Shown: positions 26,201-33,493, counted from the first letter of the stretch. The stretch is 39,117 bases of DNA from Spirochaetota bacterium (GCA_038043445.1 JBBTBY010000087.1:1-39117); one strand, 5' to 3'. A program made the numbers and translations. Notes: generated by a model from the letters alone, not told the origin.

Positions 26201-26487
26201 AGCTTTTTCAATGCTGCTGAGAGATTTTTAGTGAGGACTACTTCGCTTTTTGTTTCGCGGGCGAGTGTGGGGGCGGTCGTCTCGGCTCCGCTCGACGACC
26301 GGGCTCCGCTCAGGGACTGCCGCTCAGCGTTGGTCAAGAGATCAGGAAGAACGGATTGTTGGTCATCAATCGAGCCGATCACTCCGAAGGTTTCTTCCGT
26401 GGCGTTGATGGTTTGCCATCCGAGGGAGGAGAAGAGGTGGATGGCGGGTTGTTCGACGAGTTGGTCTTCGGTGTAGGTGTTGCTCAT
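23215..26487 (-). CDS. hsdR: type I restriction enzyme, R (endonuclease/translocase) subunit
   Basis: A 1090-residue motor/nuclease subunit that cleaves DNA after ATP-driven translocation. The N-terminal PD-(D/E)XK nuclease has Asp184, Glu198 and Lys200 (RPDLIGFVN...VLIELK). The SF2 helicase follows: Walker A QTQGSGKS (337-344), VVITDRTELDDQI, the DEAH box VLTDEAHRSQYD, FTGTPL, and later motifs to ~750. A helical C-terminal domain contacts HsdM. Residues ~52-75 (NAERQSLSGARSSSGAETT) replace the normal short loop before ARETKSEVVL and are encoded by a REP-like repeat. Last gene of the operon, 7 bp after the TIR gene. Intact over its full length. Confidence 0.95.
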   Translation of the reverse strand: MSNTYTEDQLVEQPAIHLFSSLGWQTINATEETFGVIGSIDDQQSVLPDLLTNAERQSLSGARSSSGAETTAPTLARETKSEVVLTKNLSAALKKLNPKYPADAIQKAIDEITRDRSAMSLVDANREVYQLLKEGVKVNIPDNEHGGEKTERVRVIDWQNPKENDFLLVSQMTITGPLYTCRPDLIGFVNGLPFVLIELKKPGVPAEQAFNDNLTSYKHIQNGIPALLWYNAMIIASNGTESRVGSLTADWERFFEWKRIESEDEPRCVSLETMIRGVCDKSRLIDLVENFTIFSEHEAGLVKILAQNHQFLGVNKAIKASMKAKEEGHGRGGVFWQTQGSGKSFSMVFYAQKIMRTMPGNWTFVVITDRTELDDQIAKTFKKCGAVSEAEGDECHAESGAHLRQLLGENHRYIFTLIHKFQTNDMLCDRSDVIVLTDEAHRSQYDTLAVNMRAALPKALFLAFTGTPLIAGEERTKEVFGGYVSIYDFQQSIEDGATVRLFYENRTPELKLENPSLNDDIYSLIEDADLNDAASERLERELGRQYHLITRDERLDTIAKDIVTHFLGRGFQGKAMVVSIDKATAFRMYDKVRQHWLVERKRVEAELTKARKDKLDGDRISGIADRFEVLKTTDMALIVSPGQNEIEQMKALGLDIVPHRKRMKEGKLDEHFKADSDPLRLVFVCAMWLTGFDAPSCSTIYLDKPMRNHTLMQTIARANRVYPGKHSGMIVDYANVFASLEKALAIYGKGSGGTTPVKDKKLLVEDLRVAVDQIKGFCAKRAVDLDRIVKSEEMEKLQHIADAINILIEKDQVRKDFLGQERLIHALFNAIKPDTATLEFMDIAQCVAVISDSIRVRTGEAIADISGIMGKISDLLDESIATEGFSISLQEGKKSILDLSKIDFDALLKRFKKSKSKNIEVEQLKTAIRARIERMVAVNKTRADYLKKFEELIESYNSGSRNIEDLFKELLASIDTLTTEETRHVREQLSEEELTIFDILTRPAPEMSSKERDAVKKVARVLLEKIRSNLSLNWRQKAQARAQVRLAIEDTLDEGLPKPYTPQVFQTKVELLFSHFYETYPDNEIRLSAS
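26279..26331. repeat. REP-like repeat inside hsdR
   Basis: The sequence includes CTCGGCTCCGCTCGACGACC followed by GGGCTCCGCTCAGGGACTGC, related to the intergenic copy at 37224-37251 (CTTCGACTCCGCTCAGGG). It is inserted in frame, adding about 20 Ser/Ala/Arg-rich residues. Confidence 0.55.
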
Positions 26488-26494
26488 AAAATAA

Positions 26495-27577
26495 TCACCA
26501 CTTATTTTCAGTCATTAATTTAATGCGGCCATTTGCAGAAAATTGGAACTGCCTCGTGTCAAATCTGTTTAAATGATGTACCAGCCCAGCGCCATAAGAG
26601 TATGGCTTTTTCCCATTGAATGCATAACTCCCCCTCAGTTCGCTGGTTTCATTGTAGGCGGCAATAAGCTTATCAACTTGCTCGGAGGTGAGTGTTTCAA
26701 TGCCAGGTAATGCGGCAGAAAGTGTATTGCCCATATCATAATTCCGACACTTCCGCAACGCTTGAATGTATGCGAGGAACATCCTTTCATGTTTTATAAA
26801 TACCTTGACAATATCTATGGCTGCTGTTGACCAAGCGCTCGATAGCCCTTGGAACTTCCCTATGAATCCGTATGGATCTTTCCCAAGCCGAACAGCAACA
26901 ATAGGCACGTTTCGCGCAAAGGCGAACCCTACCTCCTGATCTGTCCAATCACTGTCATGAAAGTCTGCTGTCATGAGAGCTACAAATGCGTCCATACTTG
27001 CCAATGCGTTTTCGATTTCATCCTGCCATTTCTTTGTCGGGGTAATGTCTTTGTGCGCGACGAAACATGAAATGCCAAACTGACAAAGCTGATCTTTAAG
27101 CTCGGCCGTTTCTTTTTTCACATCTGATTTATGACTTAAAAAAACGCGATAACCCTCACCGTTCCAAATTCGTTTAGTCGTATTAGGCAACACCATCCTA
27201 TTGCCTGTTAGTTGGAGACCTGAATCCTTTCGCCAATCATTTTCCTCTCCCATTTCCATCTCAAGAAAAACAATGTCAAAAAACTCGTTACTGATATCAT
27301 GGAGTTTGTTCAGCTCTTCTTTTATTTTGATTTGAATTTCGTTTCTCTGCTTGATATTTTTCAAAAATAACTTCTCAGGAACGACGAGATGGAGTGCATG
27401 CCCATAAATTCCACCGTCCCAATTATCGTAACTATAACCTTCTTCAATACGTATTTTTGCGTTGACAATTAATTCTTGCAACGATCGCTTCCCTTCTTGT
27501 GAGAAAACCATCGAGAGCGCAGCAAGATAAAAATCGATATTGCCTGGAATTTTAAAACGAATAGCTTCGCTACTCAT
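26495..27577 (-). CDS. TIR-domain protein embedded in the type I RM operon
   Basis: A 360-residue protein with three parts. Residues 1-140 are an N-terminal domain of unknown role (YLAALSMVFSQEGK, YSYDNWDGGIYGHALHLVV). Residues ~142-250 are a TIR domain: GYRVFLSHKSDVKKE, GISCFVAHKDITP, WQDEIENALASMDAFVAL, DFHDSDWTDQEVGFAF. Glu187 or Glu189 in WQDEIE lies where bacterial TIR NADases carry the catalytic Glu. Residues ~255-360 form a helical C-terminal domain (TLTSEQVDKLIAAYNE). Bacterial TIR proteins of defence systems cleave NAD+ or make cyclic-ADP-ribose signals. The ATG overlaps the hsdS stop (ATGA) and hsdR follows by 7 bp, so it is made as part of the RM operon. Enzymatic activity is inferred. 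Confidence 0.85.
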   Translation of the reverse strand: MSSEAIRFKIPGNIDFYLAALSMVFSQEGKRSLQELIVNAKIRIEEGYSYDNWDGGIYGHALHLVVPEKLFLKNIKQRNEIQIKIKEELNKLHDISNEFFDIVFLEMEMGEENDWRKDSGLQLTGNRMVLPNTTKRIWNGEGYRVFLSHKSDVKKETAELKDQLCQFGISCFVAHKDITPTKKWQDEIENALASMDAFVALMTADFHDSDWTDQEVGFAFARNVPIVAVRLGKDPYGFIGKFQGLSSAWSTAAIDIVKVFIKHERMFLAYIQALRKCRNYDMGNTLSAALPGIETLTSEQVDKLIAAYNETSELRGSYAFNGKKPYSYGAGLVHHLNRFDTRQFQFSANGRIKLMTENKW

Positions 27578-28764
27578 GCAATGACCTTCGCGTGTGCGTC
27601 CTCACTAACATTTTCCCGTCCCGATAACAATCGTGGCAATAGCATGTCGCGGGAGCTCCGAAGATTATTTATTTGACGCTGGATAGCTGATACTTGCCGT
27701 TCAAAAGCATCAGCATATTTGCAAAACATTTCCAGCAGCACTGTTGGCGGCACCTGAACAGTCAATGAATAAGCTTGATTTCGGCTTAACCCTGGGACTG
27801 CCGCATCACTGTTTATAAAATTCAATGTAGGAAGCACATAGAACAAGAAACGTAAAGGCAAGGCTGATCTTACAAAATAGGCAGTATCTATAACAAAGAA
27901 GTCCTCATTGCACCAGAAAACACTACCGACATTGCCTTTTCTTCCAACGATTACACCTGGCCCTTTGACCATGCTGATGTTGTGTGTTCCAACGATGCCG
28001 CTAGAACCAAATACAGGAAATTCGCCATCGCAACGGTCTTCTTTTTTTAACGCTTTGCCATAATTCAATGCGAGAATATCTCCAACCTTTTTCTGTTCCC
28101 ATCCCTCAGGAATACTTCCCATTTCAGAATTAACCATCTTCACCTTCTCATACCCCGGAAACCGGAAATTCACGAACCACTCGCGGTAAAGCGACCGCGC
28201 CATTTCCTCCAGTATCTTTATCCGGCGCATGTTGTTCTCGATGAGGTCGTCGTAGGCGGAGAGGATGGAGGCGATGCGGCGTTGGATGGGGAGCGGGGGA
28301 AGCGGGATACTTATGCTTAGCAAATGCGGCACTTTTATACTTGGTTGAGCTGCTCCAATATCCAAGCTCTTTAATTTCTTCTGAGTCTGTTCCGATGATA
28401 AATAGTAATACAGATAATTTGGATCAGTTGTTTTTGCATTTACTCTCAAGCCAACAAGATTTTGAGCAACACAGCCACGCGGTTCTTTCATTATCGCACA
28501 ACTGCCAATGTTAGCGCCAACCGTTGCAAATAGTATATCGTCTGTTTCTGGATGACCCGCTCGAAACCAAGTATCAAATGTCTCTTGATTTACATACTTA
28601 TTAACCAGTGAATAATCCGGATACTTATTTGCACCGGTAAGCGATGTTGTTTCAATTAATTCGACTCCTTCGGTGGTAAATGGGGGAGTCTTACCGCGGT
28701 TATCAATTATTTTTATAAGTATATTTTCAAGTTTATGATCTTGCGATCCATTTTTATTAGCCAT
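27574..28764 (-). CDS. hsdS: type I restriction-modification specificity subunit
   Basis: A 396-residue DNA-recognition subunit. There are two target-recognition domains (about residues 10-165 and 215-350), each followed by a conserved helical spacer. The first spacer has SIPLPPLPIQRRIASIL then AYDDLIENNMRRIKILEEMA and SLYREWFVNFRFPG; the second has VQVPPTVLLEMFCKY then RQVSAIQRQINNLRSSRDML. The start overlaps the membrane-protein gene by 8 bp. The recognition sequence cannot be read from the protein. Full-length and apparently intact. Confidence 0.93.
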   Translation of the reverse strand: MANKNGSQDHKLENILIKIIDNRGKTPPFTTEGVELIETTSLTGANKYPDYSLVNKYVNQETFDTWFRAGHPETDDILFATVGANIGSCAIMKEPRGCVAQNLVGLRVNAKTTDPNYLYYYLSSEQTQKKLKSLDIGAAQPSIKVPHLLSISIPLPPLPIQRRIASILSAYDDLIENNMRRIKILEEMARSLYREWFVNFRFPGYEKVKMVNSEMGSIPEGWEQKKVGDILALNYGKALKKEDRCDGEFPVFGSSGIVGTHNISMVKGPGVIVGRKGNVGSVFWCNEDFFVIDTAYFVRSALPLRFLFYVLPTLNFINSDAAVPGLSRNQAYSLTVQVPPTVLLEMFCKYADAFERQVSAIQRQINNLRSSRDMLLPRLLSGRENVSEDAHAKVIA

Positions 28765-29317
28765 CGAAACGCTCCGTTATCACGGCTGCTTTTTTATCCT
28801 TAAGAAATGACTTTCGATACTTCTTGAATGCCGGATCGAGTTTAACCCAGAGATAATCGCGTGTCGATGAAAGAAAACACATCTTGATCTTGTGCTTCCC
28901 TATCTGGGAAAGAATATCACCCATAGAGAAAAGTATCATAGAACAAAGATGCGCCTCGCCATATTTTATTGTTCGCGGTATTCGCGCCCCACTCATTTGA
29001 CTAAAATCCGCTGCACTAAGACTCCACCAGCGTTTTTTAGAGAAGAAATATATCCCAGTGATAGTAATATCTATAGGACCATTGTTAATGATCTCGGCCG
29101 CGAGAACAGCCGGTATTTTGTTGTTTTTATCACATTCAACCCAAGATCGAGCTTTGTATTGCACTCGATTCTGTTTGAATGCTAAACATAATGCCACGAT
29201 AACGGCTGCAATAGTTCCGAGCGCTGCCAGGATACTGCCGACAGCACCAACCCATGCGGGATAAACTGTAGAAAACAATTCCTTAGTTGTAAATATATTT
29301 GTGACGATATTCGTCAT
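28757..29317 (-). CDS. single-TM membrane protein in the RM operon, unknown
   Basis: A 186-residue protein with one hydrophobic segment near the N-terminus (about residues 22-47: AWVGAVGSILAALGTIAAVI...). A basic stretch follows (KQNRVQYKARSW), so the rest is probably cytosolic. The soluble part is beta-rich (AEIINNGPIDITITGIYFF, HKIKMCFLSSTRDYLWVKLD), like small Ig-like or beta-sandwich domains. No family recognised. It overlaps the GIY-YIG gene by 4 bp (ATGA) and hsdS by 8 bp, so it is translated with the RM proteins. It could be a membrane anchor or a membrane-damaging effector; neither is shown. Confidence 0.75.
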   Translation of the reverse strand: MTNIVTNIFTTKELFSTVYPAWVGAVGSILAALGTIAAVIVALCLAFKQNRVQYKARSWVECDKNNKIPAVLAAEIINNGPIDITITGIYFFSKKRWWSLSAADFSQMSGARIPRTIKYGEAHLCSMILFSMGDILSQIGKHKIKMCFLSSTRDYLWVKLDPAFKKYRKSFLKDKKAAVITERFDG

Positions 29318-30006
29318 TCGGATCGCTCCGCGGACGACTCTACACTACGGTCGTTTCGATACGCGACTTCGTCGCTACTCAACGACCGGTTTTCTTCTCG
29401 GTCGCCGAGCGATGCAGTGAGCCTGTCGAACTGTGCCGCCTGCACATCAATGTAGCTTTTTACACCATTTGATGCCTTAGTTGTTCGGGAATCGGAGGCC
29501 CCCGAAATAACTGCAGGCGGTGTATCGAGGCGACCATTAGCGGTTATCGAAGCAGTCGGCTCTACGCTCGTTTCGACAAGCTCAACGAGCGAGCCGGTCA
29601 CTGAGCCTGTCGAAGTGACCGGAGAAGCGACCGTACCAGCGGCTTTTTCTACGCTCGTTTCGACAAGCTCAACGAGCGGTTCGGTCACTGAGCCTGTCGA
29701 AGCGACCGCAGAAGAGACTCTTGGATATTCAGTATAGTTCCTTGACAATTCAGGAAGCTTATTATATTCCCCTTCTATCAGCGCCTTCTTCTTCGCATGG
29801 CTCCACCCCTGCACCTGTTTCTCACGATAGAACGCCTCGTCAACACGCGCGTATTCTTCGGAGTAAACGAGCTTTACGGGATGCTTCTTCTTAGTATAAT
29901 TCGCACCGAAAAAGTTTTCATGTTCCCAGACGCGCTTCTCCAAATCAACAGTACTGCCGGTGTAATAAGTGCCGTCGGAGCATTCGAGTATATACATATG
30001 CGCCAT
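29314..30006 (-). CDS. GIY-YIG nuclease-like protein with repeat-encoded tail
   Basis: A 230-residue protein. Residues 1-~90 are a GIY-YIG domain of the short UPF0213-like type: MYILECSDGTYYTGST, then Arg in DLEKRVWEHE, and YREKQVQGWSHAKKKALI. The remaining ~140 residues are low complexity and encoded by palindromic repeats: two copies of STGSVTE/GPLVELVETSVE (87 bp apart in the DNA) and FDRLTASLGDREENRSL. The tail is probably disordered. The start overlaps the hsdM stop by one base (TAATG) and the end overlaps the next gene (ATGA). Such proteins are often found inside type I RM operons, role unclear. Confidence 0.85.
   Translation of the reverse strand: MAHMYILECSDGTYYTGSTVDLEKRVWEHENFFGANYTKKKHPVKLVYSEEYARVDEAFYREKQVQGWSHAKKKALIEGEYNKLPELSRNYTEYPRVSSAVASTGSVTEPLVELVETSVEKAAGTVASPVTSTGSVTGSLVELVETSVEPTASITANGRLDTPPAVISGASDSRTTKASNGVKSYIDVQAAQFDRLTASLGDREENRSLSSDEVAYRNDRSVESSAERSE
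29561..29708. repeat. two direct copies of a palindromic REP-like element
   Basis: Each copy has TTTCGACAAGCTCAACGAGC, then CACTGAGCCTGTCGAAG about 20 bp on (from 29571 and 29658, period 87 bp). TTCGACAAGCTCA and TGAGCCTGTCGAA are inverted partners with one mismatch. A half copy lies at 29416-29434 and another inside hsdM near 30449-30480. Confidence 0.85.
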
Positions 30007-31661
30007 TACTTCCCCAAGATCTCAGCTACATTCTTCGCAATCGTTTTTTCAAGCGTATGCGCTTCACCGTTCAATTTCACAAGCTCATCATTGAGCGTTT
30101 CCAGCTTCTCTTTAAAATCCTCGTCGCTTACATCCTCACCCGGAGCAACACCGACATAACGCCCCGGATTGAGCGACCATCCCTGTTTTTCGATCTCTTT
30201 CAGCGTTGCGACCTTACACAGCCCAAGAACGTCTTTGTATTTCGTCTTCTTGCCGAACACTTCTGCTATTTTATCTTCCGCTTCCTTACCGCCGATAACG
30301 AAATCCAATTCTTCCCCGCGGTACAGTCTCACGATATTGGAAATGAATGATATCTGCGCCTCCGACCAATCGCGATGAGCACGGTCTATCTGCCGGTAAA
30401 TGTGGCGTGCATCGATGAAGAGAACGGTTTTCGATCGCCCGGTCGCTGAGCTTGCGTTGCGCTGAGCCTGTCGAAGCGTCGAAGCGACATTTCTCTTCCC
30501 TTTATCGAAAAACCACAACGTACACGGAAGCGTCACGGTATAGAACACATTCGGCCCGACCGCTATCATTACATCGACACCGCCGTCCTCGATGATCTTC
30601 TGGCGTATATCCTGCTCCGATGAACGAGCATCAGACGCCGAGTTTGCCATAACGAAACCGGCGCGCCCTTTCGCATTCAAGGCGGAGTAGAACAATTGTA
30701 TCCAGAGATAATTGGCATTGTCGGTACGCGGCATGCCGAACGGGTATCGTCTCCCTTTGCCGACCTCGGATTCAAGCCGCTCCTTGTCCACGGCATTCAC
30801 ATTGAACGGCGGATTGGCGAGGACAAAATCGAAGGTTCCCGTGCTGGTATGCGGATCATCGTAATAGGATATTGCTTTTCGTATGTCGCCTTCAAGGCCG
30901 TGCATTGCAAGGTTCATTCGACAGAGCGCTACCGTTGCACCTTCTTTCTCCTGACCATGGATTGATAATTCAGTTGATGGATTTTTCCGATGCTCAAGAA
31001 CGAAACGGGCGCTTTGAACGAACATACCGCCTGAACCGCAGGCCGGATCGAGCACGCGTCCATGGAACGGCTCTATTATTTCAGCTATCAGCCGTACAAT
31101 GCTTGACGGCGTATAGAACTCGCCGCCTTTCTGTCCTTCCGTACGGGCGAACTCACCGAGGAAATACTCATAGATACGCCCGAATACATCGAAGCTCGTT
31201 GCGGCGGATATAGTCGAAACATCCTTGAACAATTCTTTGAGTATCTTGCTATCGAACTCCTGATACGTTCGCGGCAGTACGCCTTTCATCTGAGGGTTCT
31301 GATCCTCAATATCCTTCATCGCATCATTGACAGCCTTGCCGATATTGCTGCTCTCCGGCAGATTAAGCAGATGATCGAATCGCGATTTTTCCGAGAGATA
31401 CAAAATGCCTTCGGCGTGATACGCTGCAGGTTCATCCAATCGTGACCCGCGCCGTGAAGATGATGCCGCCTTTTCAAGCTGCGCTCGGCGTTTAAGAAAA
31501 CGAATATCGGCGAAGCGCAGGAATATGAGACCGAGCACCGGGGTTGAATATTCAGAAGACTTTAAGCCGCTGTTTGCGCGCAGTTGATCGGCTGTATCCC
31601 AGAGGCGTTTTTCCAATGCGTCTGATGCGGTATCCTTTTCTGTAGGTGCAATCCATTGCAT
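30006..31661 (-). CDS. hsdM: type I restriction-modification DNA methyltransferase subunit
   Basis: A 551-residue N6-adenine methyltransferase. The N-terminal helical HsdM domain ([20 protein letters not shown]) is followed by the SAM loop [11 protein letters not shown] and the catalytic motif [29 protein letters not shown] precedes them, as in all HsdM proteins. Residues ~389-411 ([19 protein letters not shown]) are an insertion before [13 protein letters not shown], encoded by a copy of the GCTGAGCCTGTCGAAGC repeat, in a surface loop that usually tolerates length change. First gene of a six-gene operon. Promoter at 31701-31729; AAGGA before the ATG. Confidence 0.95.
   Translation of the reverse strand: MQWIAPTEKDTASDALEKRLWDTADQLRANSGLKSSEYSTPVLGLIFLRFADIRFLKRRAQLEKAASSSRRGSRLDEPAAYHAEGILYLSEKSRFDHLLNLPESSNIGKAVNDAMKDIEDQNPQMKGVLPRTYQEFDSKILKELFKDVSTISAATSFDVFGRIYEYFLGEFARTEGQKGGEFYTPSSIVRLIAEIIEPFHGRVLDPACGSGGMFVQSARFVLEHRKNPSTELSIHGQEKEGATVALCRMNLAMHGLEGDIRKAISYYDDPHTSTGTFDFVLANPPFNVNAVDKERLESEVGKGRRYPFGMPRTDNANYLWIQLFYSALNAKGRAGFVMANSASDARSSEQDIRQKIIEDGGVDVMIAVGPNVFYTVTLPCTLWFFDKGKRNVASTLRQAQRNASSATGRSKTVLFIDARHIYRQIDRAHRDWSEAQISFISNIVRLYRGEELDFVIGGKEAEDKIAEVFGKKTKYKDVLGLCKVATLKEIEKQGWSLNPGRYVGVAPGEDVSDEDFKEKLETLNDELVKLNGEAHTLEKTIAKNVAEILGK
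30449..30490. repeat. REP-like repeat inside hsdM
   Basis: GCTGAGCTTGCGTTGCGCTG followed by AGCCTGTCGAAGCGTCGAAG is a rearranged copy of the repeat at 29561-29708. It is in frame and adds roughly 20 residues before TVLFIDAR. Confidence 0.6.
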
Positions 31662-31700
31662 GATAAATCCTTGCCGATCTTCAATACATTAGCAATGTGC

Positions 31701-31729
31701 AGTATAAACCAAATGAGCTGTTCACGCAA
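31701..31729 (-). promoter_or_regulatory. promoter of the hsdM operon
   Basis: Minus strand TTGCGT (31729-31724), 17 bp, TATACT (31706-31701). Predicted start near 31694, leader about 32 nt with AAGGA before ATG. It lies in the gap between the PD-(D/E)XK nuclease gene and hsdM. Confidence 0.65.
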
Positions 31730-31743
31730 TTTGATCTATTTCG

Positions 31744-32745
31744 TCAGTCTCCCTTACTTGCAGCACGGTACAGATCTTCAAAGGTAAAATTCCTTGACCC
31801 CATTGAACCTTTTATCCCGAGTTTTTTCTTTGAAATAGGTGTAAGGAATGCCAGGAATGGCTCGCCAAGAGTGAGTAATATCAGCTCTTTCGACGGTGTC
31901 TCGTTCATTATTTCTCGAGTGGCGCCCTTTGGGTCGTGATGATTATGATATTTCAGGTATGTCAGGAACTTCGGCTTTGTAACCACATCGATCTCTTTGA
32001 TCGGTGCCATCCAGGATATGCCGGGTTCGACCCGTATCAATGATTGTTTTGTAAAATAATCTGGTGCTTTCCCGGTGAAGTACGGTGCAAAGTATCTGTT
32101 CCCTTCAGCTGATTTAAAGAATTTAGGCTGGCTCTTATAGATATGGTACTTGAAAAAGAGCGCGATGGAATCCCCGCTGAGATCCCGAACATAAATCTCT
32201 CTGTTGTTCCTGACCATACCTTCTGCCTCCATGTATGAGATAAGTTCTTCCGCAATGCGAAGTGCGGTTCTATCATGTTTTTCGTTCCGTGACAGCATCA
32301 ATTTCGACAACGCTTTATGGATAATTGTCCATGTCACGAACGTTATCCGTTTCCTGTACGATGCCGGTAATTCGTGCAGCCATGAATTGACGTGAAAGGA
32401 GCCTCGATCGATAAGCACTAACGATACAGGCCGACGTTGATCAAATGCCTTAAGGTACTTCTTTATCTGCAATGCATTTTGCGAAAAATTAAATTTCGCT
32501 TCAATTATGACCTTTCCCGAAGGCAGATCCAGAACGATATCATGCCTGCTCGCATCATTCTGAACTTCTTCGATCACTATGGTGGCATTCGTTGTGTCTA
32601 TTTCAGATGAAAAAAGACGCCCAATCGCCATGGGGAAATGATAAATTAAATATGCCAATCCTGCGGTAAGTGTTGTCTCTCGTGACCTACCGAATGTACT
32701 GAAAAGATTGTCGACCGGATAACGGGCCCGTATGATCCTGCCCAT
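31744..32745 (-). CDS. PD-(D/E)XK nuclease-like protein
   Basis: A 333-residue protein. Residues ~55-85 carry a PD-(D/E)XK core: ASRHDIVLDLPSG with the metal Asp, then VIIEAKFNFSQNALQIKKYL with Glu-x-Lys and a following helix. The start (NLFSTFGRSRETTLTAGLAY) resembles defence-associated nucleases acting on DNA ends or phage DNA. The C-terminal half is unrecognised. It is upstream of hsdM, transcribed the same way from its own promoter, and separated by 82 bp. No ribosome-binding site is visible at the ATG, and no upstream in-frame start exists before a stop. Confidence 0.75.
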   Translation of the reverse strand: MGRIIRARYPVDNLFSTFGRSRETTLTAGLAYLIYHFPMAIGRLFSSEIDTTNATIVIEEVQNDASRHDIVLDLPSGKVIIEAKFNFSQNALQIKKYLKAFDQRRPVSLVLIDRGSFHVNSWLHELPASYRKRITFVTWTIIHKALSKLMLSRNEKHDRTALRIAEELISYMEAEGMVRNNREIYVRDLSGDSIALFFKYHIYKSQPKFFKSAEGNRYFAPYFTGKAPDYFTKQSLIRVEPGISWMAPIKEIDVVTKPKFLTYLKYHNHHDPKGATREIMNETPSKELILLTLGEPFLAFLTPISKKKLGIKGSMGSRNFTFEDLYRAASKGD

Positions 32746-32819
32746 TATTTGACAGACCCATGCAAAACAGAGCGGCCATTCTTTTGAATTACCATGCCAT
32801 TACCCAATTCCTTCAACAC

Positions 32820-32848
32820 AGTATATTACCGCAAGTTCATACCGTCAA
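32820..32848 (-). promoter_or_regulatory. promoter of the PD-(D/E)XK nuclease gene
   Basis: Minus strand TTGACG (32848-32843), 17 bp, TATACT (32825-32820), giving a ~67-nt leader to the ATG at 32745. The leader lacks a clear ribosome-binding site. Confidence 0.6.
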
Positions 32849-33059
32849 GTATGTCTACGAGACTGTCGCGAAAATGGCATTCATCCGTAACGAAGAATAA
32901 TGGGCATCAAAATTACATCAGAATCGATGAAAACAAGGGGTCATGACCTTGTTCTCTCCATATGATCTGACATTCATTGTGCAGTTTCATATTCATTTCT
33001 GAAGATAGATTTTCGCGGCATATTTTTCTGCATGTATTGTCGATACCGCTATATTTCTT

Positions 33060-33108
33060 CCCCCCTTTCCCTTCTCAGAGGGGAAAGGGGCCGGGGGTTA
33101 GGGGTGCG
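33060..33108. repeat. right island-flanking repeat (uninterrupted copy)
   Basis: CCCCCCTTTCCCTTCTCAGA (33060-33079), then GG, then a 27-bp block ending GGGGTTAGGGGTGCG. It is the exact inverted counterpart of 23082-23182 without the 54-bp insertion. A degraded third copy (GGAAAGGGGCCGGGG) is at 37387-37401. Confidence 0.85.
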
Positions 33109-33131
33109 TTTTGGCGTCAAAATATTAGTCT

Positions 33132-33380
33132 ATAGACAGCGTACACAAGGATATGCTGAACCTGACCTGGGCCGTCCACAACACGGACAAGGCCGTAAGA
33201 CACCCGGCCAAATTCACGGTCACCATGGAGCAGGATATGCTGTGCTTGACCAAGGTACTACGGCACAGGGAATAGGATATGCGGGCCGTAACACAGTCCA
33301 TGCCCTCCATAGATGACTATGTAGCCGACTTGTCCTGGGTTATAGTCTCCGCGACCATAGATATTGTGCTTACGGAGTAG
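33132..33380 (+). pseudogene. decayed gene of 42-bp repeats (coiled-coil-like)
   Basis: One plus-strand frame reads SIDSVHKDMLNLTWAV, then a run ending MEQDMLCLTKVLRHRE, a TAG (33273-33275), then DMRAVTQSMPSIDDYVADLS, ending at TAG 33378-33380. The 14-residue spacing of D-M-x-x-L/V-T is two heptads, as in coiled-coil repeat proteins. The DNA shows about six 42-bp units between 33129 and 33365, with GGATATG recurring at unit boundaries (33149, 33234, 33276). The minus strand also reads as 14-residue repeats (HIL...GQ-Q) with one stop. No start codon with a good site. Probably a remnant of a longer repeat gene. Confidence 0.5.
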
Positions 33381-33433
33381 AATTATATGCCTACGATCTG
33401 AATTCTGCGCCTTAGAGCGGAAATTGCGGCAAT

Positions 33434-33468
33434 AAAAAAACCGGACAGGATGTATATCCTGCCCGGCA
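33434..33468 (-). terminator. intrinsic terminator of the 33494 gene
   Basis: On the minus strand CCGGGCAGGAT / ATCCTGTCCGG stem (one G-T pair, ATAC loop) is followed by seven T. It lies directly after the minus-strand gene ending at 33494. Confidence 0.85.
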
Positions 33469-33493
33469 CCCTTTCTGCAGATACGTCCGTTGT

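Larger units (their letters stand above)
32746..33131. other. intergenic region right of the defence island
   Basis: No supported gene. It contains the nuclease promoter (32820-32848), a 7-bp-arm inverted repeat AACAAGG/CCTTGTT (32932-32953) and the right flanking repeat (33060-33108). Confidence 0.6.

Noticed and set aside
29561-29708. Insertion-sequence remnant
   Set aside because: No transposase coding sequence or terminal inverted repeats. The unit is a short palindrome of the REP type.
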